Positions 31,371 to 42,782 of a stretch of 64,000 bases of DNA are shown here, one piece after another. The position numbers and the translations under genes were made by a program. The DNA comes from Enterobacter sp. Cy-643 (lineage in GTDB: Bacteria > Pseudomonadota > Gammaproteobacteria > Enterobacterales > Enterobacteriaceae), in contig NZ_VWWV01000006.1 of NCBI RefSeq assembly GCF_011752815.1, forward strand, positions 111,955 through 175,954. Direction: 5' to 3'. The notes under the pieces were generated by a model. The model did no database searches, was not told the origin of the DNA, and saw only the letters and a list, made by a program, of their open reading frames with translations. Every line of letters starts with the position of its first letter. The first letter of the stretch is position 1.

Positions 31371-33965
31371 CTATGAACAGGTGGCGGTTGCCATGACGAC
31401 AGCCTGCTTCAGGCTCTCTTCCGGCAGGGAGTAGCTGGCGCGACACTGGGAACCCTTCCCGTCGCCCCACTGGATCAGCAATTTGCCTTTCAGCGGCAGG
31501 CCGCTGAGGTAAATCTGCCCGTCGTCACCGGCCATGCTGGTCACACCGCTTTGCTCTTCCCGCACCACGGAACCAAACGGCACCGGGCGGTCGCCGCGTT
31601 TAACGGTGAGGATGGCGCGTACGCCAATTCGGGCATCGAAGGTGGCGCGGACCAGGGCACCCTCCGTCGGCACTACGCTGCTGACGTTATTTTCAATGTC
31701 GGTGTGGTTGTCCATTGTGTTGGTGTCGAGCGCTACGCGGTTGTAGCGGTAAACCGTGGCATACGGCATAACGGCATAGCCACGCCAGTCGGTTTTCACC
31801 CCGGTCTGGTTTTCAATGCTGACGCCGGAAGCGCCCGGCGCTTTAATCAACACGTTGGTGTCGCCCAGCGGCTGGCTGAAGGTCACCCCGTCCGCATGGC
31901 CGACCACGCCGCCGGAAGCCTGCCAGTTGAAGTCATGCTGGTTGCGGTCATAGTTGTAGCCCAGACCAAGCGTGCCGTACGTGGCCTGCCAGTTGGCAGT
32001 GGCGCTGCCGGAATAGCCGTTATTGCTGGTATGTCCCTGACTCACGCTGTAGTTCAGGTTGCGACCTTCCAGCAGCGTGCCGCCGACCCCGGATTGCCAG
32101 CTGTTTTTACCGTCAGAACTGCGGCTTGTGGCCAGCGTGGCGTAGGCACGATCCAGCGCCGTATCGCGCGAATAACCGTGCCCAAGCAGCGTGCTAAACG
32201 GAATCGAAAGGTTGAAGGCGACAATCCGGTTGGTGTCTGCCAGGCCGAGCGACTTACTCCACGACCAGGAGAGCGAGTAGCTGATCCCGCGCCAGCCGCT
32301 GGAATAGCCCAGCTGATACCAGGTGTTGTCCTGATCGGTTCCCCAGTAAGTTTGCTGGCTACCGGAAACATAGACCGAGCCGTAATCCCCCAGAGACTGG
32401 GAGATATTGACCTGAAATCGGCCCTTTTTGTTGTAGCGCAGGTTGTGATAGCTGGTCGCCACCAGCTCCTGCCGGTTGCTGTCATTGTTTTGCCACTCGT
32501 ACTGGTAGCCTTCCATATTCCGGTAGGCCACATCATCCAGGGTGTAAAAACCGCGCGTAGAGTAGCGATAGCCCAGCAGCTGGAAGTTGGTCCCGTAGCC
32601 GCTCAGGGATTTAGCATACAGAAAGCGCAGCGACTGCCCCTGATGATCGCTGTCATCCGCCAGCTTGCTGCGCGCATGGGTAAGATCGAGCGAAATCGCC
32701 CCCCAGTCGCCGAGGTTTTTCCCGGCACCTAAGGCAACGGCGGTGTAGCGTTCTGCCAGCTGCGTCCCGCCATAGGCGGTGTAGCCGTTCGGCAGACCGG
32801 CAATCAGCGTGCCCTGAGTAAAGAACGGCTTATCCTGCTGGTTATTCCCGCTGCGGAAATCCCCCATCACCACGTCATATTTAAACCGGCCTTCACGCTG
32901 CAGCATCGGCACGGTGGAATAAGGCACGGTGTACTTCTGCACAGAGCCGTCTTTCTCCTCTACCGTTACCTCTAAGTCACCGCTTGAAGACGTCGGGTTA
33001 AGGTCGCTGATGGCAAACGCGCCCGGAGAGACATAGCTCTGATAAATCACGTAGCCGTTCTGACGGACAACAATCTTGGCGTTGGTGCGGGCAATCCCGC
33101 GCACGGTTGGCGCGTAGCCCTGCAGGCTGTCCGGGTACATGCTGTCGGAAGAATACAGGCGCGCCCCGCGAAATCCGAGGCTGTCGAACACATCGCTGCC
33201 GGTGTTGCTGTCGCCCATGACCAGCTCGCCCTTGAGCGGAATAATCGTGCGCTGCAGCGTCGTGCTGATATTCTGCCACTGGTTCTGGTGGTGGCCATCG
33301 CCGCTGGTGTAGTTCCAGGCCCCGTTATTGCGCAGGCGCCACGGGCCCAGATTCAGGCCGCTTTGCAGGTTCAGATAGTAGCTGTCGTTGTAAGTGCCGC
33401 GGTTGCCGGTGAAGGTGTAGTTCAGCAGCGCCGCAGGGATCCCTTCATCCCACTGATCCGGGGGAATGTAACCGCGGGCGCTGTTGATTAAAGAGGCCTG
33501 AGGCAGGCTAATATCCAGTCGCAGACGCGAAAAGTCATAGCTCATTTCAGCGCCTGGCACGGCCGTTGTCACGGGGACGCACTCCCCGGACTTATATTTC
33601 GCCAGCTCAGGATACGCCAGCATATTCAGCCCGAGCCGCTTGAGCCAGTCGACGTCGAGGCAGGCCGTCAGCCCGCCGGACTTCACGGCTTCAGAAGCAG
33701 GGACTTTCGATTCCGTCGCCGTAAAATGCACGTCTTCGGTGGCAACAAATTCATCGTTGCGCCAGATATCCACGCGATAAACGCCCGGCGGCTGGCTGCT
33801 GCCTTTTTCGAAGCGAGACAGATCCGCCACCGCCGCGGTATCGTCCGACAAAAATGCCGGGTTGAAATAGCTCTCAGCGGCAGCGAACGCGGGCCAAAAT
33901 GAGGCCACAATGGTCGCCGCCAGCGGCGCTAGCGTAAACACTTTACGCGAGACTGATCTCTTCAT
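31371..33965 (-). CDS. fimD: Outer membrane fimbrial usher FimD
   Basis: 864 residues. A signal peptide (ending [14 protein letters not shown]) is followed by the usher N-terminal domain ([10 protein letters not shown]). The 24-strand barrel with plug domain ([20 protein letters not shown]) comes next, then the C-terminal domains with [18 protein letters not shown] and a terminal cysteine pair ([14 protein letters not shown]). It assembles pilin-chaperone complexes and secretes the fibre. Length and order are normal for the family. Confidence 0.96.
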   Translation of the reverse strand: MKRSVSRKVFTLAPLAATIVASFWPAFAAAESYFNPAFLSDDTAAVADLSRFEKGSSQPPGVYRVDIWRNDEFVATEDVHFTATESKVPASEAVKSGGLTACLDVDWLKRLGLNMLAYPELAKYKSGECVPVTTAVPGAEMSYDFSRLRLDISLPQASLINSARGYIPPDQWDEGIPAALLNYTFTGNRGTYNDSYYLNLQSGLNLGPWRLRNNGAWNYTSGDGHHQNQWQNISTTLQRTIIPLKGELVMGDSNTGSDVFDSLGFRGARLYSSDSMYPDSLQGYAPTVRGIARTNAKIVVRQNGYVIYQSYVSPGAFAISDLNPTSSSGDLEVTVEEKDGSVQKYTVPYSTVPMLQREGRFKYDVVMGDFRSGNNQQDKPFFTQGTLIAGLPNGYTAYGGTQLAERYTAVALGAGKNLGDWGAISLDLTHARSKLADDSDHQGQSLRFLYAKSLSGYGTNFQLLGYRYSTRGFYTLDDVAYRNMEGYQYEWQNNDSNRQELVATSYHNLRYNKKGRFQVNISQSLGDYGSVYVSGSQQTYWGTDQDNTWYQLGYSSGWRGISYSLSWSWSKSLGLADTNRIVAFNLSIPFSTLLGHGYSRDTALDRAYATLATSRSSDGKNSWQSGVGGTLLEGRNLNYSVSQGHTSNNGYSGSATANWQATYGTLGLGYNYDRNQHDFNWQASGGVVGHADGVTFSQPLGDTNVLIKAPGASGVSIENQTGVKTDWRGYAVMPYATVYRYNRVALDTNTMDNHTDIENNVSSVVPTEGALVRATFDARIGVRAILTVKRGDRPVPFGSVVREEQSGVTSMAGDDGQIYLSGLPLKGKLLIQWGDGKGSQCRASYSLPEESLKQAVVMATATCS

Positions 33966-33996
33966 GATTTACCTGCTTCCCTTTGCCCGCCTGGCG

Positions 33997-34692
33997 TTAC
34001 TGCATGACACCCGCTTGTGCTTTAGTCACCGCGCCGTAGTCGTTCACGGTCTGGAAGCTCACTGCCCCCTGAACGCCGGATGGAACGGCAACCTGTACGC
34101 TATTTTTTGGCGCCACCATGGTGTTAGGCAGTTTTTCACTGCCCATTTTCAGGTTGACCAGCGAAACGTAGTAAGGTGAAGGGTTGCTGATCTTCAGGTA
34201 CTGGCCGTTGCGCGCGAAGCGGATCTCTTTCAGCGCGTCTTCCGGCTGCATCTGCAGATTTTTAGGGCGCACGAACAGCTTGATGCGGGAAAGCACGGCG
34301 AGCTGAAGGACGTTTTTACCCTCAACGCTGTTTTTATCCACGGAAGGAATGGCCTTCACGTTCATCCAGAAAATAGACTCGCGATCCGTCGGTAATGCCG
34401 GCCCGGCATAGATAATACGCAGCGTGTTTTCGCTTTTTGGCTCACTGACAAACAGCGGCGGCGTAACCACAAAACTTTTCTCTTTCTGGCCGAGATCGTT
34501 CTCGATCCAGGAGTTCACCAGGAAGCGCTCTTTCGGATCGCTGTTGGTGATGGCCAGCGAAGTTTGTTTCGCGTCGGCCGGATAAATAACGCGCGTAGCG
34601 CCCAGGGCAATACCGCCCGCAGCCTGCGCATTAAACGTCATCATCATTAAAGAGAGCATCAGTGCCGAAACGGCTTTATATAATTTGTTCAT
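33997..34692 (-). CDS. fimC: Periplasmic fimbrial chaperone FimC
   Basis: 231 residues from [17 protein letters not shown]; two ATGs further upstream in frame (34710) have no better ribosome site. A signal peptide ends [11 protein letters not shown]. The PapD-like fold shows [18 protein letters not shown] (with the conserved arginine) and the lysine-bearing [11 protein letters not shown]. It caps pilins by donor-strand complementation and brings them to FimD. It lies between fimI and fimD. Confidence 0.93.
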   Translation of the reverse strand: MNKLYKAVSALMLSLMMMTFNAQAAGGIALGATRVIYPADAKQTSLAITNSDPKERFLVNSWIENDLGQKEKSFVVTPPLFVSEPKSENTLRIIYAGPALPTDRESIFWMNVKAIPSVDKNSVEGKNVLQLAVLSRIKLFVRPKNLQMQPEDALKEIRFARNGQYLKISNPSPYYVSLVNLKMGSEKLPNTMVAPKNSVQVAVPSGVQGAVSFQTVNDYGAVTKAQAGVMQ

Positions 34693-34736
34693 CACGACAG
34701 GTACCATCAAAATAGCCAGAATGGAAAAGCAGAGGT

Positions 34737-35282
34737 TCAGGGATAAACCAGCGTGAACCAGACGTCAGAGCGAATATTTCCGGGCGACATATGCTTAGAA
34801 ACCGCGCGATAACGGGCAGTAAAATGAAAACTCATTTCCTGCGTGGTTATTTCCGAATAAGACGCCGGTTCACTATTGGGAATAATCAGCTGCTGCTGTT
34901 GATCGAATAATGCGAGGCCAATGCCGCTGCTGGCGTCATTGCCACTTACGCTGGACGTGGCCAAAAAGACCAGAGGATCTTCCGCCGGAGTAGATCCCTG
35001 AAACGCGATGCCCACATGGTCATAAACCTCCGGGCGACAGTCCGTCAGCCGAAGGGTAAAAGGGATGCTGGGCGGCGCGTAGCTGCCAACATCTTTAAAT
35101 ACGTTGCTCGGGTACTGGCCCATTTGCACAGTCATTTCCTGGCTTTCAGGCGCGACGGCGCAGGCGCCGTTGACCAGCTCACCCTGCATATGTACTTCCC
35201 CACCGTGGATAACCACAATGCGCTTTGCCTGAACGGGATTCACCGCAGCCAGCATAGCCAGTAGCAGGATTTTCCTTATCAT
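34737..35282 (-). CDS. fimI: Fimbrial protein FimI
   Basis: 181 residues from the second of two adjacent ATGs, which has the better spacing to AGAGGA. A signal peptide ends [14 protein letters not shown]. The body follows FimA closely ([14 protein letters not shown]; cysteine partner in TDCRPEV) but ends WFTLVYP. In other type 1 systems FimI is a minor rod component thought to stop growth or anchor the base. It sits between fimA and fimC as in Salmonella. Confidence 0.9.
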   Translation of the reverse strand: MIRKILLLAMLAAVNPVQAKRIVVIHGGEVHMQGELVNGACAVAPESQEMTVQMGQYPSNVFKDVGSYAPPSIPFTLRLTDCRPEVYDHVGIAFQGSTPAEDPLVFLATSSVSGNDASSGIGLALFDQQQQLIIPNSEPASYSEITTQEMSFHFTARYRAVSKHMSPGNIRSDVWFTLVYP

Positions 35283-35311
35283 CATCGTCCTCTCTGGACT
35301 CGCGTCGGACA

Positions 35312-35329
35312 AGCCTCATCCGTGAGGCT
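35312..35329 (-). terminator. Hairpin between fimA and fimI, possible attenuator
   Basis: AGCCTCA, four-base loop, TGAGGCT, without a strong T-run. A second small stem TCAGCC-GT-GGCTGA overlaps the end of fimA (35347-35360). Such hairpins after the major pilin gene usually lower readthrough or protect the fimA message, giving more FimA than downstream proteins. Inferred from position. Confidence 0.45.
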
Positions 35330-35360
35330 GAATCATCCCTGTGCTCTCAGCCGTGGCTGA

Positions 35361-35915
35361 TTATTCGTATTTCATAACGAAAGTTGCGTCCGCGTTCGCA
35401 GCACCGGCAGTCGCGGTGGCAGCGGTTGCTTTATAGCGAGCGGTGAACGGAATGGTGTTCTCACCGTCGTTCAGAGTCTGAGCGGTAGAGAAGGTAGAAC
35501 CGTTCGGAGACAGGGTCTTAGAGGTACGATCCAGGATCTCGATACCTACGCCTTTCGCGGTGGTTGCGTTTCCGCCGGAGTTCACCGCCAGCAGCGTTGG
35601 GTCGGTCGCATCAGTCTGGCCGGTGAAAGCGACAGAAGCGGTAGCCGCCACGGTGCTATCGCAATCGGTCAGGACGATGTTGAATGGGATCTGGGAAGAA
35701 GTATCGCCCACTTTGGTGAAAGCAGCGGTACGGTACTGGCCCAGTTTAACGATCTGGCCGTCGGACTGAGTGCTTACCGCACAAGCGGCGTTAACCAGTT
35801 CGCCCTGGAAGTGTACGGTTCCGCCATTAACGGTAACAGGATCTGCTGCGTTAGCGGCGCTGCTGACCAGAGCAACGGTTGCGATCAGAGAAGAGGCGAT
35901 TTTGCTTAATTTCAT
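35361..35915 (-). CDS. fimA: Major type 1 fimbrial subunit FimA
   Basis: 184 residues from [20 protein letters not shown]; the signal peptide ends [10 protein letters not shown]. It matches Salmonella FimA through [39 protein letters not shown] and the end [11 protein letters not shown]. It has the paired cysteines and the penultimate tyrosine of pilins. It forms the rod of the fimbria. It is first in the operon fimAICDHF. Confidence 0.95.
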   Translation of the reverse strand: MKLSKIASSLIATVALVSSAANAADPVTVNGGTVHFQGELVNAACAVSTQSDGQIVKLGQYRTAAFTKVGDTSSQIPFNIVLTDCDSTVAATASVAFTGQTDATDPTLLAVNSGGNATTAKGVGIEILDRTSKTLSPNGSTFSTAQTLNDGENTIPFTARYKATAATATAGAANADATFVMKYE

Positions 35916-36503
35916 GGGTATTCCTTCATATATAAAACGCACATCGGAGTTATGCATCCTTCATGACTCCGTTTGAATCATCATCGGTCTTAAATGACCG
36001 CATAACGCATTCCCCACATCCTGTGGGAATTCCTTAGAATGCTCAGTGGTTTCATTAGAATTAAAGACAAACGTTTCCCCAGCACATTATTTAATGCGCC
36101 GTATAAAGTTATCCTTAATAATTCAAGATGAAATTTTTATATATTCGCGATGGGCTACGAAGTATGGCTAAATTAAGCTAAATTTTATTTAAGTAATAGA
36201 TACCAATTCTTTATGTTGCATAAGCGTAGTCTTAATAACGCCTAAGAAATGACCAGGTAAACCTTTCGGGAAAATGATTCTAAAGAGATAAAAGCCTAGT
36301 TAATTTAGGGGGTTATATTATTCTCTTAGCCCCAGAAAATTGTTCTTTTTTTGTTAAATTTGTTTATTTTTTGTTTGATTCAGATAAAGGGCTCTTGAAC
36401 GCCCGCCGCGCAATACTGAGTGAAGTTGCCAAAAGGTTAAAGACGTTGCGCAAGCGGTGATACACTGGAAGGCTTGCCCCAAACTTTGACCCAGGACTTC
36501 AGG
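35916..36503. other. fimA upstream region, AT-rich, no gene seen
   Basis: Nearly 590 bases between divergent fimA and nepI. There is a near-palindrome TTCCCCACA-TCC-TGTGGGAA (about 36012-36031) and several TTAA-rich runs (36110-36200, 36330-36380), likely carrying the fimA promoter and FimZ or nucleoid-protein sites. I looked for an invertible fimS element: no paired inverted repeats flanking a promoter and no fimB/fimE recombinase genes are present. Control should therefore be through FimZ/FimY/FimW, as in Salmonella. Confidence 0.6.
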
Positions 36504-37685
36504 ATGAATGAAACCGCCCCCCACGCCATTCCGGCAACCTCGGTAACCCGCCCCAACTGGTCGGCAGTCTTTGCCATCGCGTTTTGCGTGGCCTGCCTGA
36601 TTACCGTTGAATTTTTGCCGGTTAGCCTGCTGACGCCGATGGCGCAGGAACTGAATATCTCCGAAGGCCTTGCTGGGCAGTCGGTCACTGTCACCGCCTT
36701 TGTGGCGATGTTTGCCAGCCTGTTTATCACCAACCTGATAGGATCGACCGATCGCCGCCGCGTGGTGCTGCTTTTTGCCATCCTGCTCACGGCCTCCTGC
36801 CTGCTGGTCTCATTCGCGGGGAACTTCTCTCTGCTGCTGCTTGGTCGCGCCTGCCTCGGGCTGGCGCTGGGCGGCTTCTGGGCCATGTCGGCCTCGCTGA
36901 CCATGCGCCTCGTTCCCGCGCGCACGGTACCTAAGGCGCTGTCCGTTATCTTCGGCGCCGTCTCGATAGCCTTAGTGATTGCCGCCCCGCTGGGCAGCTT
37001 CCTCGGCGGGATTATCGGCTGGCGCAACGTCTTTAACGCCGCCGCCCTGATGGGTGTCGCCTGTATTATCTGGGTCTGGAAAGCGCTGCCTTCTCTGCCG
37101 GGCGAAGCGGCGCACCAGAAGCAAAACATGTTTGGCCTGCTCAAACGCCCGGGCGTGCTGGCGGGTATGCTGGCTATTTTTATGGCGTTCGCCGGGCAAT
37201 TCTCGTTCTTTACCTATATCCGCCCGGTTTATATGACCCTGGCGGGCTTTGACGTGGACGGCCTGACGCTGGTGCTGCTGAGCTTCGGTATCGCCAGCTT
37301 CGTTGGCACCTCCCTTTCTGCCCCGATCCTGAAACGGTCGCTCAAGCTGGCCCTGGCCTGCGCGCCCTTAATTCTCGCTATCAGCGCGGCGGTACTGGTG
37401 CTTTGGGGGGCGAACAAAGCCGTGGCGTCAGTAATTGCCATTGTCTGGGGGCTGGCCTTTGCCCTCGTACCGGTCGGCTGGTCAACGTGGATCACCCGCT
37501 CGCTGGCGGATCAGGCGGAAAAAGCCGGGTCGATTCAGGTGGCCGTGATCCAGCTGGCCAACACCTGCGGAGCGGCGATAGGCGGCCTCGCGCTGGATAA
37601 CCTCGGCCTGCTGGCCCCGCTTATCTTGTCCGGCAGCCTGATGCTGCTGACAGCGGTGCTGGTAACGGTGAAGGTTCGGGCCTAA
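36504..37685 (+). CDS. nepI: Purine ribonucleoside efflux pump NepI
   Basis: 393 residues from [20 protein letters not shown]. Twelve hydrophobic helices of the MFS DHA1 family. The sequence is closely collinear with E. coli NepI/YicM ([49 protein letters not shown]). NepI exports inosine, guanosine and analogues. In E. coli nepI is elsewhere on the chromosome, so its place beside fim and tau here is a local arrangement. A terminator follows at once. Confidence 0.93.
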   Translation: MNETAPHAIPATSVTRPNWSAVFAIAFCVACLITVEFLPVSLLTPMAQELNISEGLAGQSVTVTAFVAMFASLFITNLIGSTDRRRVVLLFAILLTASCLLVSFAGNFSLLLLGRACLGLALGGFWAMSASLTMRLVPARTVPKALSVIFGAVSIALVIAAPLGSFLGGIIGWRNVFNAAALMGVACIIWVWKALPSLPGEAAHQKQNMFGLLKRPGVLAGMLAIFMAFAGQFSFFTYIRPVYMTLAGFDVDGLTLVLLSFGIASFVGTSLSAPILKRSLKLALACAPLILAISAAVLVLWGANKAVASVIAIVWGLAFALVPVGWSTWITRSLADQAEKAGSIQVAVIQLANTCGAAIGGLALDNLGLLAPLILSGSLMLLTAVLVTVKVRA

Positions 37686-37695
37686 AAACAGGTAT

Positions 37696-37724
37696 AAAAA
37701 GCGCCCATCATTGGGCGCTTTTTT
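37696..37724. terminator. Terminator between nepI and tauD
   Basis: AAAAAGCGCCCA, TCAT, TGGGCGCTTTTTT: symmetrical hairpin with T-tracts on both strands between convergent genes. Confidence 0.9.
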
Positions 37725-37727
37725 CTG

Positions 37728-38576
37728 TCAGCCGCGCCAGAAAGGCTTATCCCCGAGGATTGTCGCGCGATGCATGATGCGGCGGGCCGGGAGATAATCG
37801 GCGTTGGCGTAATGCTGCGTGACGCGGTTGTCCCAGATGGCAATATCGTTTTGCTGCCAGCGCCAGCGCACCTGGAACTCCGGTTTAGTGATGTGGGCAA
37901 ACAGGAAACCCAGCAGCGTCTCGCTCTCTTTCTCCGTCAGGTTAACAATGCGCGTGGTAAAGCCTTCGTTGACGAACAGCGCCTGCCTACCGCTAACCGG
38001 ATGAGTACGAATCACCGGATGGCGCAGCGGCGGGTTCTTCGCCACGGCTTCGCGCCAGCGCTGGTGTTCCACTTCATTATGAGCGTACTTGTACTCCTGG
38101 AACGATTTACGGAAATCGTGCTCGGCCTCCAGCCCGGACAACAGCTTTTTAAACGGTTCCGACAGCGCCTCGTAAGCGGCAATCCCGCTGGTCCACAGCG
38201 TATCACCCCCGGTTTCCGGCAGCTGCTTCGCCGCCAGAATCGCCCCGGCTGGCGGCGTTTCAATAAAGGTCACGTCGGTGTGCCAGTTGTCGTTATCCGG
38301 CGGATTATCGTTGTGGGTATCCAGCACGATAATTTCTTCCACGCCTTCGGCATGGGGGTAAATCGGGTGAATATGCAGGTCGCCGAAGCGCAGAGCGAGC
38401 GCACGCTGCTGTTCAGGCGTGATTTCCTGTTCGCGGAAGAACAGTACCTGATGGCGGATCAGCGCGTGGTAAATCTGCTCGAACTGGTTGTCGCTCAGGG
38501 CGCGCGTTAAATCCACGCCGTCAATCTGCGCCCCGATGTACGGCCCCAATGGCTTAATGTTCACTTTTTCACTCAT
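37728..38576 (-). CDS. tauD: Taurine dioxygenase TauD
   Basis: 282 residues from [20 protein letters not shown]. The Fe(II)/2-oxoglutarate facial triad is seen in NWHTDVTF (His and Asp) and in VTQHYANAD (second His). It oxidises taurine to release sulfite during sulfate starvation. The start overlaps the tauC stop by four bases, so translation is coupled. The order tauABCD is the same as in E. coli. Confidence 0.95.
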   Translation of the reverse strand: MSEKVNIKPLGPYIGAQIDGVDLTRALSDNQFEQIYHALIRHQVLFFREQEITPEQQRALALRFGDLHIHPIYPHAEGVEEIIVLDTHNDNPPDNDNWHTDVTFIETPPAGAILAAKQLPETGGDTLWTSGIAAYEALSEPFKKLLSGLEAEHDFRKSFQEYKYAHNEVEHQRWREAVAKNPPLRHPVIRTHPVSGRQALFVNEGFTTRIVNLTEKESETLLGFLFAHITKPEFQVRWRWQQNDIAIWDNRVTQHYANADYLPARRIMHRATILGDKPFWRG

Positions 38577-39400
38577 TGCCCTTCTCCATGCCACGGGGTC
38601 AGGCGGCGCTGTAGCGCCCGCAGCCCCAGTTCTAAACAAAATGCGATGACGGCAATGACGCCGATCCCCGCCAGCACCACGTCGGTCGCCAGAAACTCAC
38701 CTGCGGACTGCACCATAAAGCCCAGCCCGCGCGTGGCGGCGATCAGCTCTGCGGCCACCAGCGTGGACCAGCCCACGCCCAGCCCAATGCGAAATCCGGT
38801 CAGAATTTCCGGTAGCGCGCCCGGCAAAATCACATGCCAGATAACCTGCCAGCGAGACGCGCCGAGTGCCTGAGCGGCACGAATGCGTACCTGCTTCGCG
38901 CTGCGCACGCCCGCCATGGTGGACATGGCCACCGGCGCAAAAATCGCGAGATAAATCAGCAGGATTTTAGATGTCTCGCCGATACCGAACCAAATTACCA
39001 TCAGCGGTAAATAGGCCAGCGGTGGCACCGGGCGGTAAAGCTCGATCAACGGATCAAGAATGCCGCGCACGGTGGGATTCAGCCCCATTGCAATGCCCAC
39101 CGGGATGCCTATCAGCACCGCAGCGGCAAGCGCGGTAAGAATGCGCCCCAGGCTCGCGGCCAGATGCTGCCACAGCGTGGCGTCCATAAAGCCCTGCGGC
39201 CCGGCGATAGTGATAAGCTTCGCCAGCACCTGCCCCGGCGGCGGCAAAAACAGCGGGCTTATCCAGTGCTGCGCCGCCACCCACCACCAAAGCAGTACCA
39301 ATACGATCAGCGTGGTTGCGCTCAGGGTGAGCTGACGCGAAAGCGGCCAGCGCCAGGCTAATCTGCGACGCACGGGTTTGTCCTGAATCACTACGCTCAT
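38573..39400 (-). CDS. tauC: Taurine ABC transporter permease TauC
   Basis: 275 residues, about six membrane helices. The permease EAA loop [20 protein letters not shown] couples to TauB. It belongs to the SsuC/TauC group that imports sulfonates. It overlaps tauB by four bases and tauD by four bases. Confidence 0.95.
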   Translation of the reverse strand: MSVVIQDKPVRRRLAWRWPLSRQLTLSATTLIVLVLLWWWVAAQHWISPLFLPPPGQVLAKLITIAGPQGFMDATLWQHLAASLGRILTALAAAVLIGIPVGIAMGLNPTVRGILDPLIELYRPVPPLAYLPLMVIWFGIGETSKILLIYLAIFAPVAMSTMAGVRSAKQVRIRAAQALGASRWQVIWHVILPGALPEILTGFRIGLGVGWSTLVAAELIAATRGLGFMVQSAGEFLATDVVLAGIGVIAVIAFCLELGLRALQRRLTPWHGEGQ

Positions 39401-40164
39401 AAGAACCCCTCCCGCTGCTCGAACACTCGGCTCAGCACATATTCACGTTTGGCGATAAATTCCGGGTCAGACTTGATGCTGCGGCAAGGCTCTCCGGCGG
39501 CAAAGCGGCGGCCAAAATCAAGCGGGAGCCGTTCCAGTACGCGGCCCGGGCCAGGTGACAGCAAGACAAGTTCCGTCGCCAGAAAGACGGCTTCTTCAAT
39601 ATCGTGGGTGATCAGCAGCACCTGGCGGCGACTTTCGTGCCACAGTTTCAGCAACAGGGTCTGCATCTGCTCGCGGGTAAAGGCATCCAGCGCGCCGAAG
39701 GGTTCGTCCAGCAGCAAAAGCTGCGGCTTCGTCGCCAGCGCCCGGGCAATGCCCACCCGCTGCCGCTGCCCGCCCGAAAGCTGCCAGATAGCGTTTTTCG
39801 CCTTATCTTCCAGCCCAACCTTGCGCAGCATGTCGAGCGCTGTCTCTTCCCGCTCGGGCTTAGCCTGCCCGGCAAGCTGCAGCCCGAAGGCCACGTTATG
39901 CAGCACCGAGCGCCAGGGCAGCAGCCCTTCGTTCTGAAAAACAACCCCACGCTCGGCGCCGGGACCTGCAACTGTTTTTCCCTGCAGCGTAATGCTGCCG
40001 GAGCAATAAGGAACGAAACCGGCGATCAGGTTAAGCAGCGTAGTTTTACCGCAGCCGGAAGGCCCGAGCACCACCAGCAGCTCGCCCTCGTCCACCGTCA
40101 GATTAATGTCATCGAGTACCGGCTTGCCGCCGTACTCCGCGCTGAGATGTGAAACCTGTAGCAT
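39397..40164 (-). CDS. tauB: Taurine ABC transporter ATP-binding protein TauB
   Basis: 255 residues. Walker [11 protein letters not shown], signature [15 protein letters not shown] and Walker [13 protein letters not shown] are intact, as is the switch histidine in [13 protein letters not shown]. It powers taurine uptake with TauA and TauC at the inner membrane. It lies 15 bases downstream of tauA. Confidence 0.95.
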   Translation of the reverse strand: MLQVSHLSAEYGGKPVLDDINLTVDEGELLVVLGPSGCGKTTLLNLIAGFVPYCSGSITLQGKTVAGPGAERGVVFQNEGLLPWRSVLHNVAFGLQLAGQAKPEREETALDMLRKVGLEDKAKNAIWQLSGGQRQRVGIARALATKPQLLLLDEPFGALDAFTREQMQTLLLKLWHESRRQVLLITHDIEEAVFLATELVLLSPGPGRVLERLPLDFGRRFAAGEPCRSIKSDPEFIAKREYVLSRVFEQREGFL

Positions 40165-40179
40165 CGCCGTGTCTCCTGT

Positions 40180-41154
40180 TTACTGCGCCAGCGGCTTCAC
40201 GAAGCGGTCGGTCACAAACTGGCTATAATCGGTGGCGACCGCCGGCACTTTGCCCTGCTCTTTCAGGAAGTGCGCGGTGTCCACGATAGCTTTATTCACC
40301 GGGCCGCTAAGCTGTTCAACCTGCTGCTTTGCCGTCAGGTAGGTATTGCCCTTCACCAGCCCCGGCACATCGCTTTCCGGCACGCCGCTCAGGCGCGAAA
40401 GCTTGCTCAGGTTATCCGGCTTTTGAAGCCAGCCGTCCGGGTTGTCGAGGTAGCCTTTCTGAGCCGCAACGGCGCTGCGGGCGAAAGCGGTGACCACCTC
40501 AGGGTGTTTTTCAGCAAAGTCTTTACGCACGACCCAGACGTCGAGCGTTGGGGAGCCCCACTGGCCCACCTGCGCCGAATCCGTGAGCACATTGCCGTCT
40601 TTTTCCAGCTCGTTCACCGCCGGAGCCCAAACGTAGGCGGCGTCGATATCCCCGCGCTGCCAGGCGGCGATGATTGCCGGAGGCTGAAGATTAAGGATTT
40701 GCACCTGGTCCGGCTTGATGCCCCAATGTTTGAGGGATGCCAGCAGGCTGTAATGGGTAGTGGAAATAAACGGCACGGCGATGCGTTTGCCGATCAAGTC
40801 CTGCGGTGATTTGATGCCTTTTTTGACCACCAGCGCTTCGGAGTTACCCAGCTGGGAGGCCAGCAGGAAAACTTCTATCGGCACGTTCTGGCTGGCAGCA
40901 ACGGCCAGCGGGCTGGAGCCAATATTGCCGATTTGCACATCGCCCGAGGCCAGCGCCCGCACCACGCTCGCGCCGCTGTCGAACTTACGCCATTCCACTT
41001 TCGCCCCGCTGTCTTTGGCAAACGCGTCATCCGCTTGCGCAACTTTGGCGGGTTCGGCGGAGGTTTGGTACGCCACGGTGACGTCCACCGCGTGGGCCTG
41101 AACCGCAATAAGGGCCAGTGCAACCAGCCAGAGTGAGTGTCGTTTTGCTGCCAT
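40180..41154 (-). CDS. tauA: Taurine-binding periplasmic protein TauA
   Basis: 324 residues with a signal peptide ending VQAHAVDVTVAYQT. The body is a SsuA/TauA-type substrate-binding protein (VEWRKFDSGASVVRALASGD; WQRGDIDAAYVWAPAVNEL). It delivers taurine to TauBC. As first gene of tauABCD its promoter should lie in 41155-41328 and be controlled by Cbl/CysB as in E. coli; I did not identify their sites. Confidence 0.94.
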   Translation of the reverse strand: MAAKRHSLWLVALALIAVQAHAVDVTVAYQTSAEPAKVAQADDAFAKDSGAKVEWRKFDSGASVVRALASGDVQIGNIGSSPLAVAASQNVPIEVFLLASQLGNSEALVVKKGIKSPQDLIGKRIAVPFISTTHYSLLASLKHWGIKPDQVQILNLQPPAIIAAWQRGDIDAAYVWAPAVNELEKDGNVLTDSAQVGQWGSPTLDVWVVRKDFAEKHPEVVTAFARSAVAAQKGYLDNPDGWLQKPDNLSKLSRLSGVPESDVPGLVKGNTYLTAKQQVEQLSGPVNKAIVDTAHFLKEQGKVPAVATDYSQFVTDRFVKPLAQ

Positions 41155-41328
41155 GATTCTGCTCCTGTCTCGGGGGAGAAAGCAGTATTTCCAACGGCAA
41201 CGATTCCATAAAAGAATAAAAAATTATCGCTAATGCTTTTCCGTCCTTAGAAAAAAAGCGGGAAAGATTAGCCACCGGGTGGGAATAACGCCGCCCGCAG
41301 AGGGCGGGCGGGCAAGAGTCATATTAAC

Positions 41329-42780
41329 TTAAGTCAAATCAACGTTTTTACTGCCGAAGCACCAGGTCATGATAAACCCGGCCACATAGGCAATAACAAT
41401 CCCGGCAACGTAAACCGCCATTCCGGCGAAGATCCCCTGGTGGGAAGTCATCAACGGAATCGACACCAAACCCGACGGCCCAAACACCGTATTCAGCCCG
41501 ACGGGCAGCCCCATCCAGGCCACCAGCCCGATAAAGAACCCGCCGATCCCACCGCCGATACAGGCGGTGATAAACGGCTTCAGGCGCGGCAGCGTCACGC
41601 CGTAAATCAGCGGCTCGCCAATACCCAGCAGGCCAGGAATAATCGCGCCTTTGATTTGCGTACGCAGGACCGAACCTTTCGGCGAACGGGCAAACAGGGC
41701 CAGCGCCGCCCCAACCTGCCCCGCACCGGCCATCGCCAGAATCGGGAACAGCGAGTTAAAGCCCTGAGCATCCATCAGCGCGAAGTAGACCGGGACAAAT
41801 CCCTGGTGGATACCAAACACCACGGCGATCAGGAACAGTCCGGCCAGAATCGCCGTGCCGAACGGGTTACCGTTCAGGTGCATAAACAGCCAGGACATGC
41901 CTTTGAACAGCTCGCCGCCGATGGGCATGATCGCCACGAAGGTAATCGCCCCGGCGATCAATAAGGTAATTGTCGAGGTAAGGATCATATCCAGATTGTC
42001 CGGGATCATCCGCCGAACCTGACGTTCGATCCACGCCCCGAGCATACAGGCCAGCAGTACGCCAATGATGTTGCCGCGCGGGTCAATAGCCAGCCCAAAG
42101 AAGGTATCCATCCCGGCGTAATAGCCCACTTTCCCTTCCGGCACGTAGCGCAGAATAAACAGCGAGGCGATGATCGCCCCGTTTACGCCGGTGCCGCCGA
42201 AAGCTTTCTGGGTGTTGAAGCCAATCAGAATACTCAGGAAGGTAAACAGCCCGATGCTGAACACCTTCATATAGGCAATAAGCTGGGTCAGCCAGGCCGC
42301 AGGAGTTGTGCCTTCTACCACCAGCGTTTGCTGAAGCAGCGTGGCAATCCCGAGCAGCAGCCCGGCGGCGATAAAGCCCGGGATCAGCGGCGTGAAAATG
42401 GTGGCAAATTTAGTGAGGAAGTTATGCACAGCGCTGTTCTGCTTCGCCTTCATCTGCTGTTTATTCTGGCTGGCGAGCACGGCTAAATCCGCGCTTTCGT
42501 CACTCTCCGGCTCGCTTAAGCCCTCCTGCCTGAGCATCGAATTCATCAGCTCGCTGGCGGTTTGCGCTTTGCCGGGGCCGAGAATAATTTGCAGCTGGTC
42601 GTCGCCGTTGACCACGCCCATCACGCCGGGAATTTTCTTCAGGTCGTCGTGCTGAACGAGGTCTCTGTTTTTGAGCGTCAGCCTGAGGCGCGTCATGCAG
42701 TTGCCGCAGACAAGAATATTGCCTCTGCCGCCCGTCAGGCGCAGGATGTCTTCTATCATCGAACCGGTGATTTTCGCCAT
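41329..42780 (-). CDS. murP: PTS N-acetylmuramic acid EIIBC component MurP
   Basis: 483 residues. The EIIB domain is N-terminal, with the phosphocysteine in [12 protein letters not shown] (near residue 25). The long EIIC domain follows with about ten helices and the [10 protein letters not shown] substrate-pocket motif. No EIIA domain is present, as in E. coli MurP, which borrows Crr. It imports and phosphorylates MurNAc. It follows murQ by two bases. Confidence 0.93.
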   Translation of the reverse strand: MAKITGSMIEDILRLTGGRGNILVCGNCMTRLRLTLKNRDLVQHDDLKKIPGVMGVVNGDDQLQIILGPGKAQTASELMNSMLRQEGLSEPESDESADLAVLASQNKQQMKAKQNSAVHNFLTKFATIFTPLIPGFIAAGLLLGIATLLQQTLVVEGTTPAAWLTQLIAYMKVFSIGLFTFLSILIGFNTQKAFGGTGVNGAIIASLFILRYVPEGKVGYYAGMDTFFGLAIDPRGNIIGVLLACMLGAWIERQVRRMIPDNLDMILTSTITLLIAGAITFVAIMPIGGELFKGMSWLFMHLNGNPFGTAILAGLFLIAVVFGIHQGFVPVYFALMDAQGFNSLFPILAMAGAGQVGAALALFARSPKGSVLRTQIKGAIIPGLLGIGEPLIYGVTLPRLKPFITACIGGGIGGFFIGLVAWMGLPVGLNTVFGPSGLVSIPLMTSHQGIFAGMAVYVAGIVIAYVAGFIMTWCFGSKNVDLT

Positions 42781-42782
42781 AG

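Noticed and set aside
31551..32732. A 393-codon open frame antisense to fimD
   Set aside because: It mirrors the codon pattern of the usher gene, has no ribosome site and no recognisable family. fimD has full-length homology on the other strand.
35916..36503. Possible invertible fimS switch upstream of fimA
   Set aside because: No pair of inverted repeats flanking a promoter and no fimB/fimE-type recombinase genes were found.
36437..37144. A 235-codon frame antisense to nepI
   Set aside because: Low-complexity translation typical of the reverse strand of a membrane protein gene.
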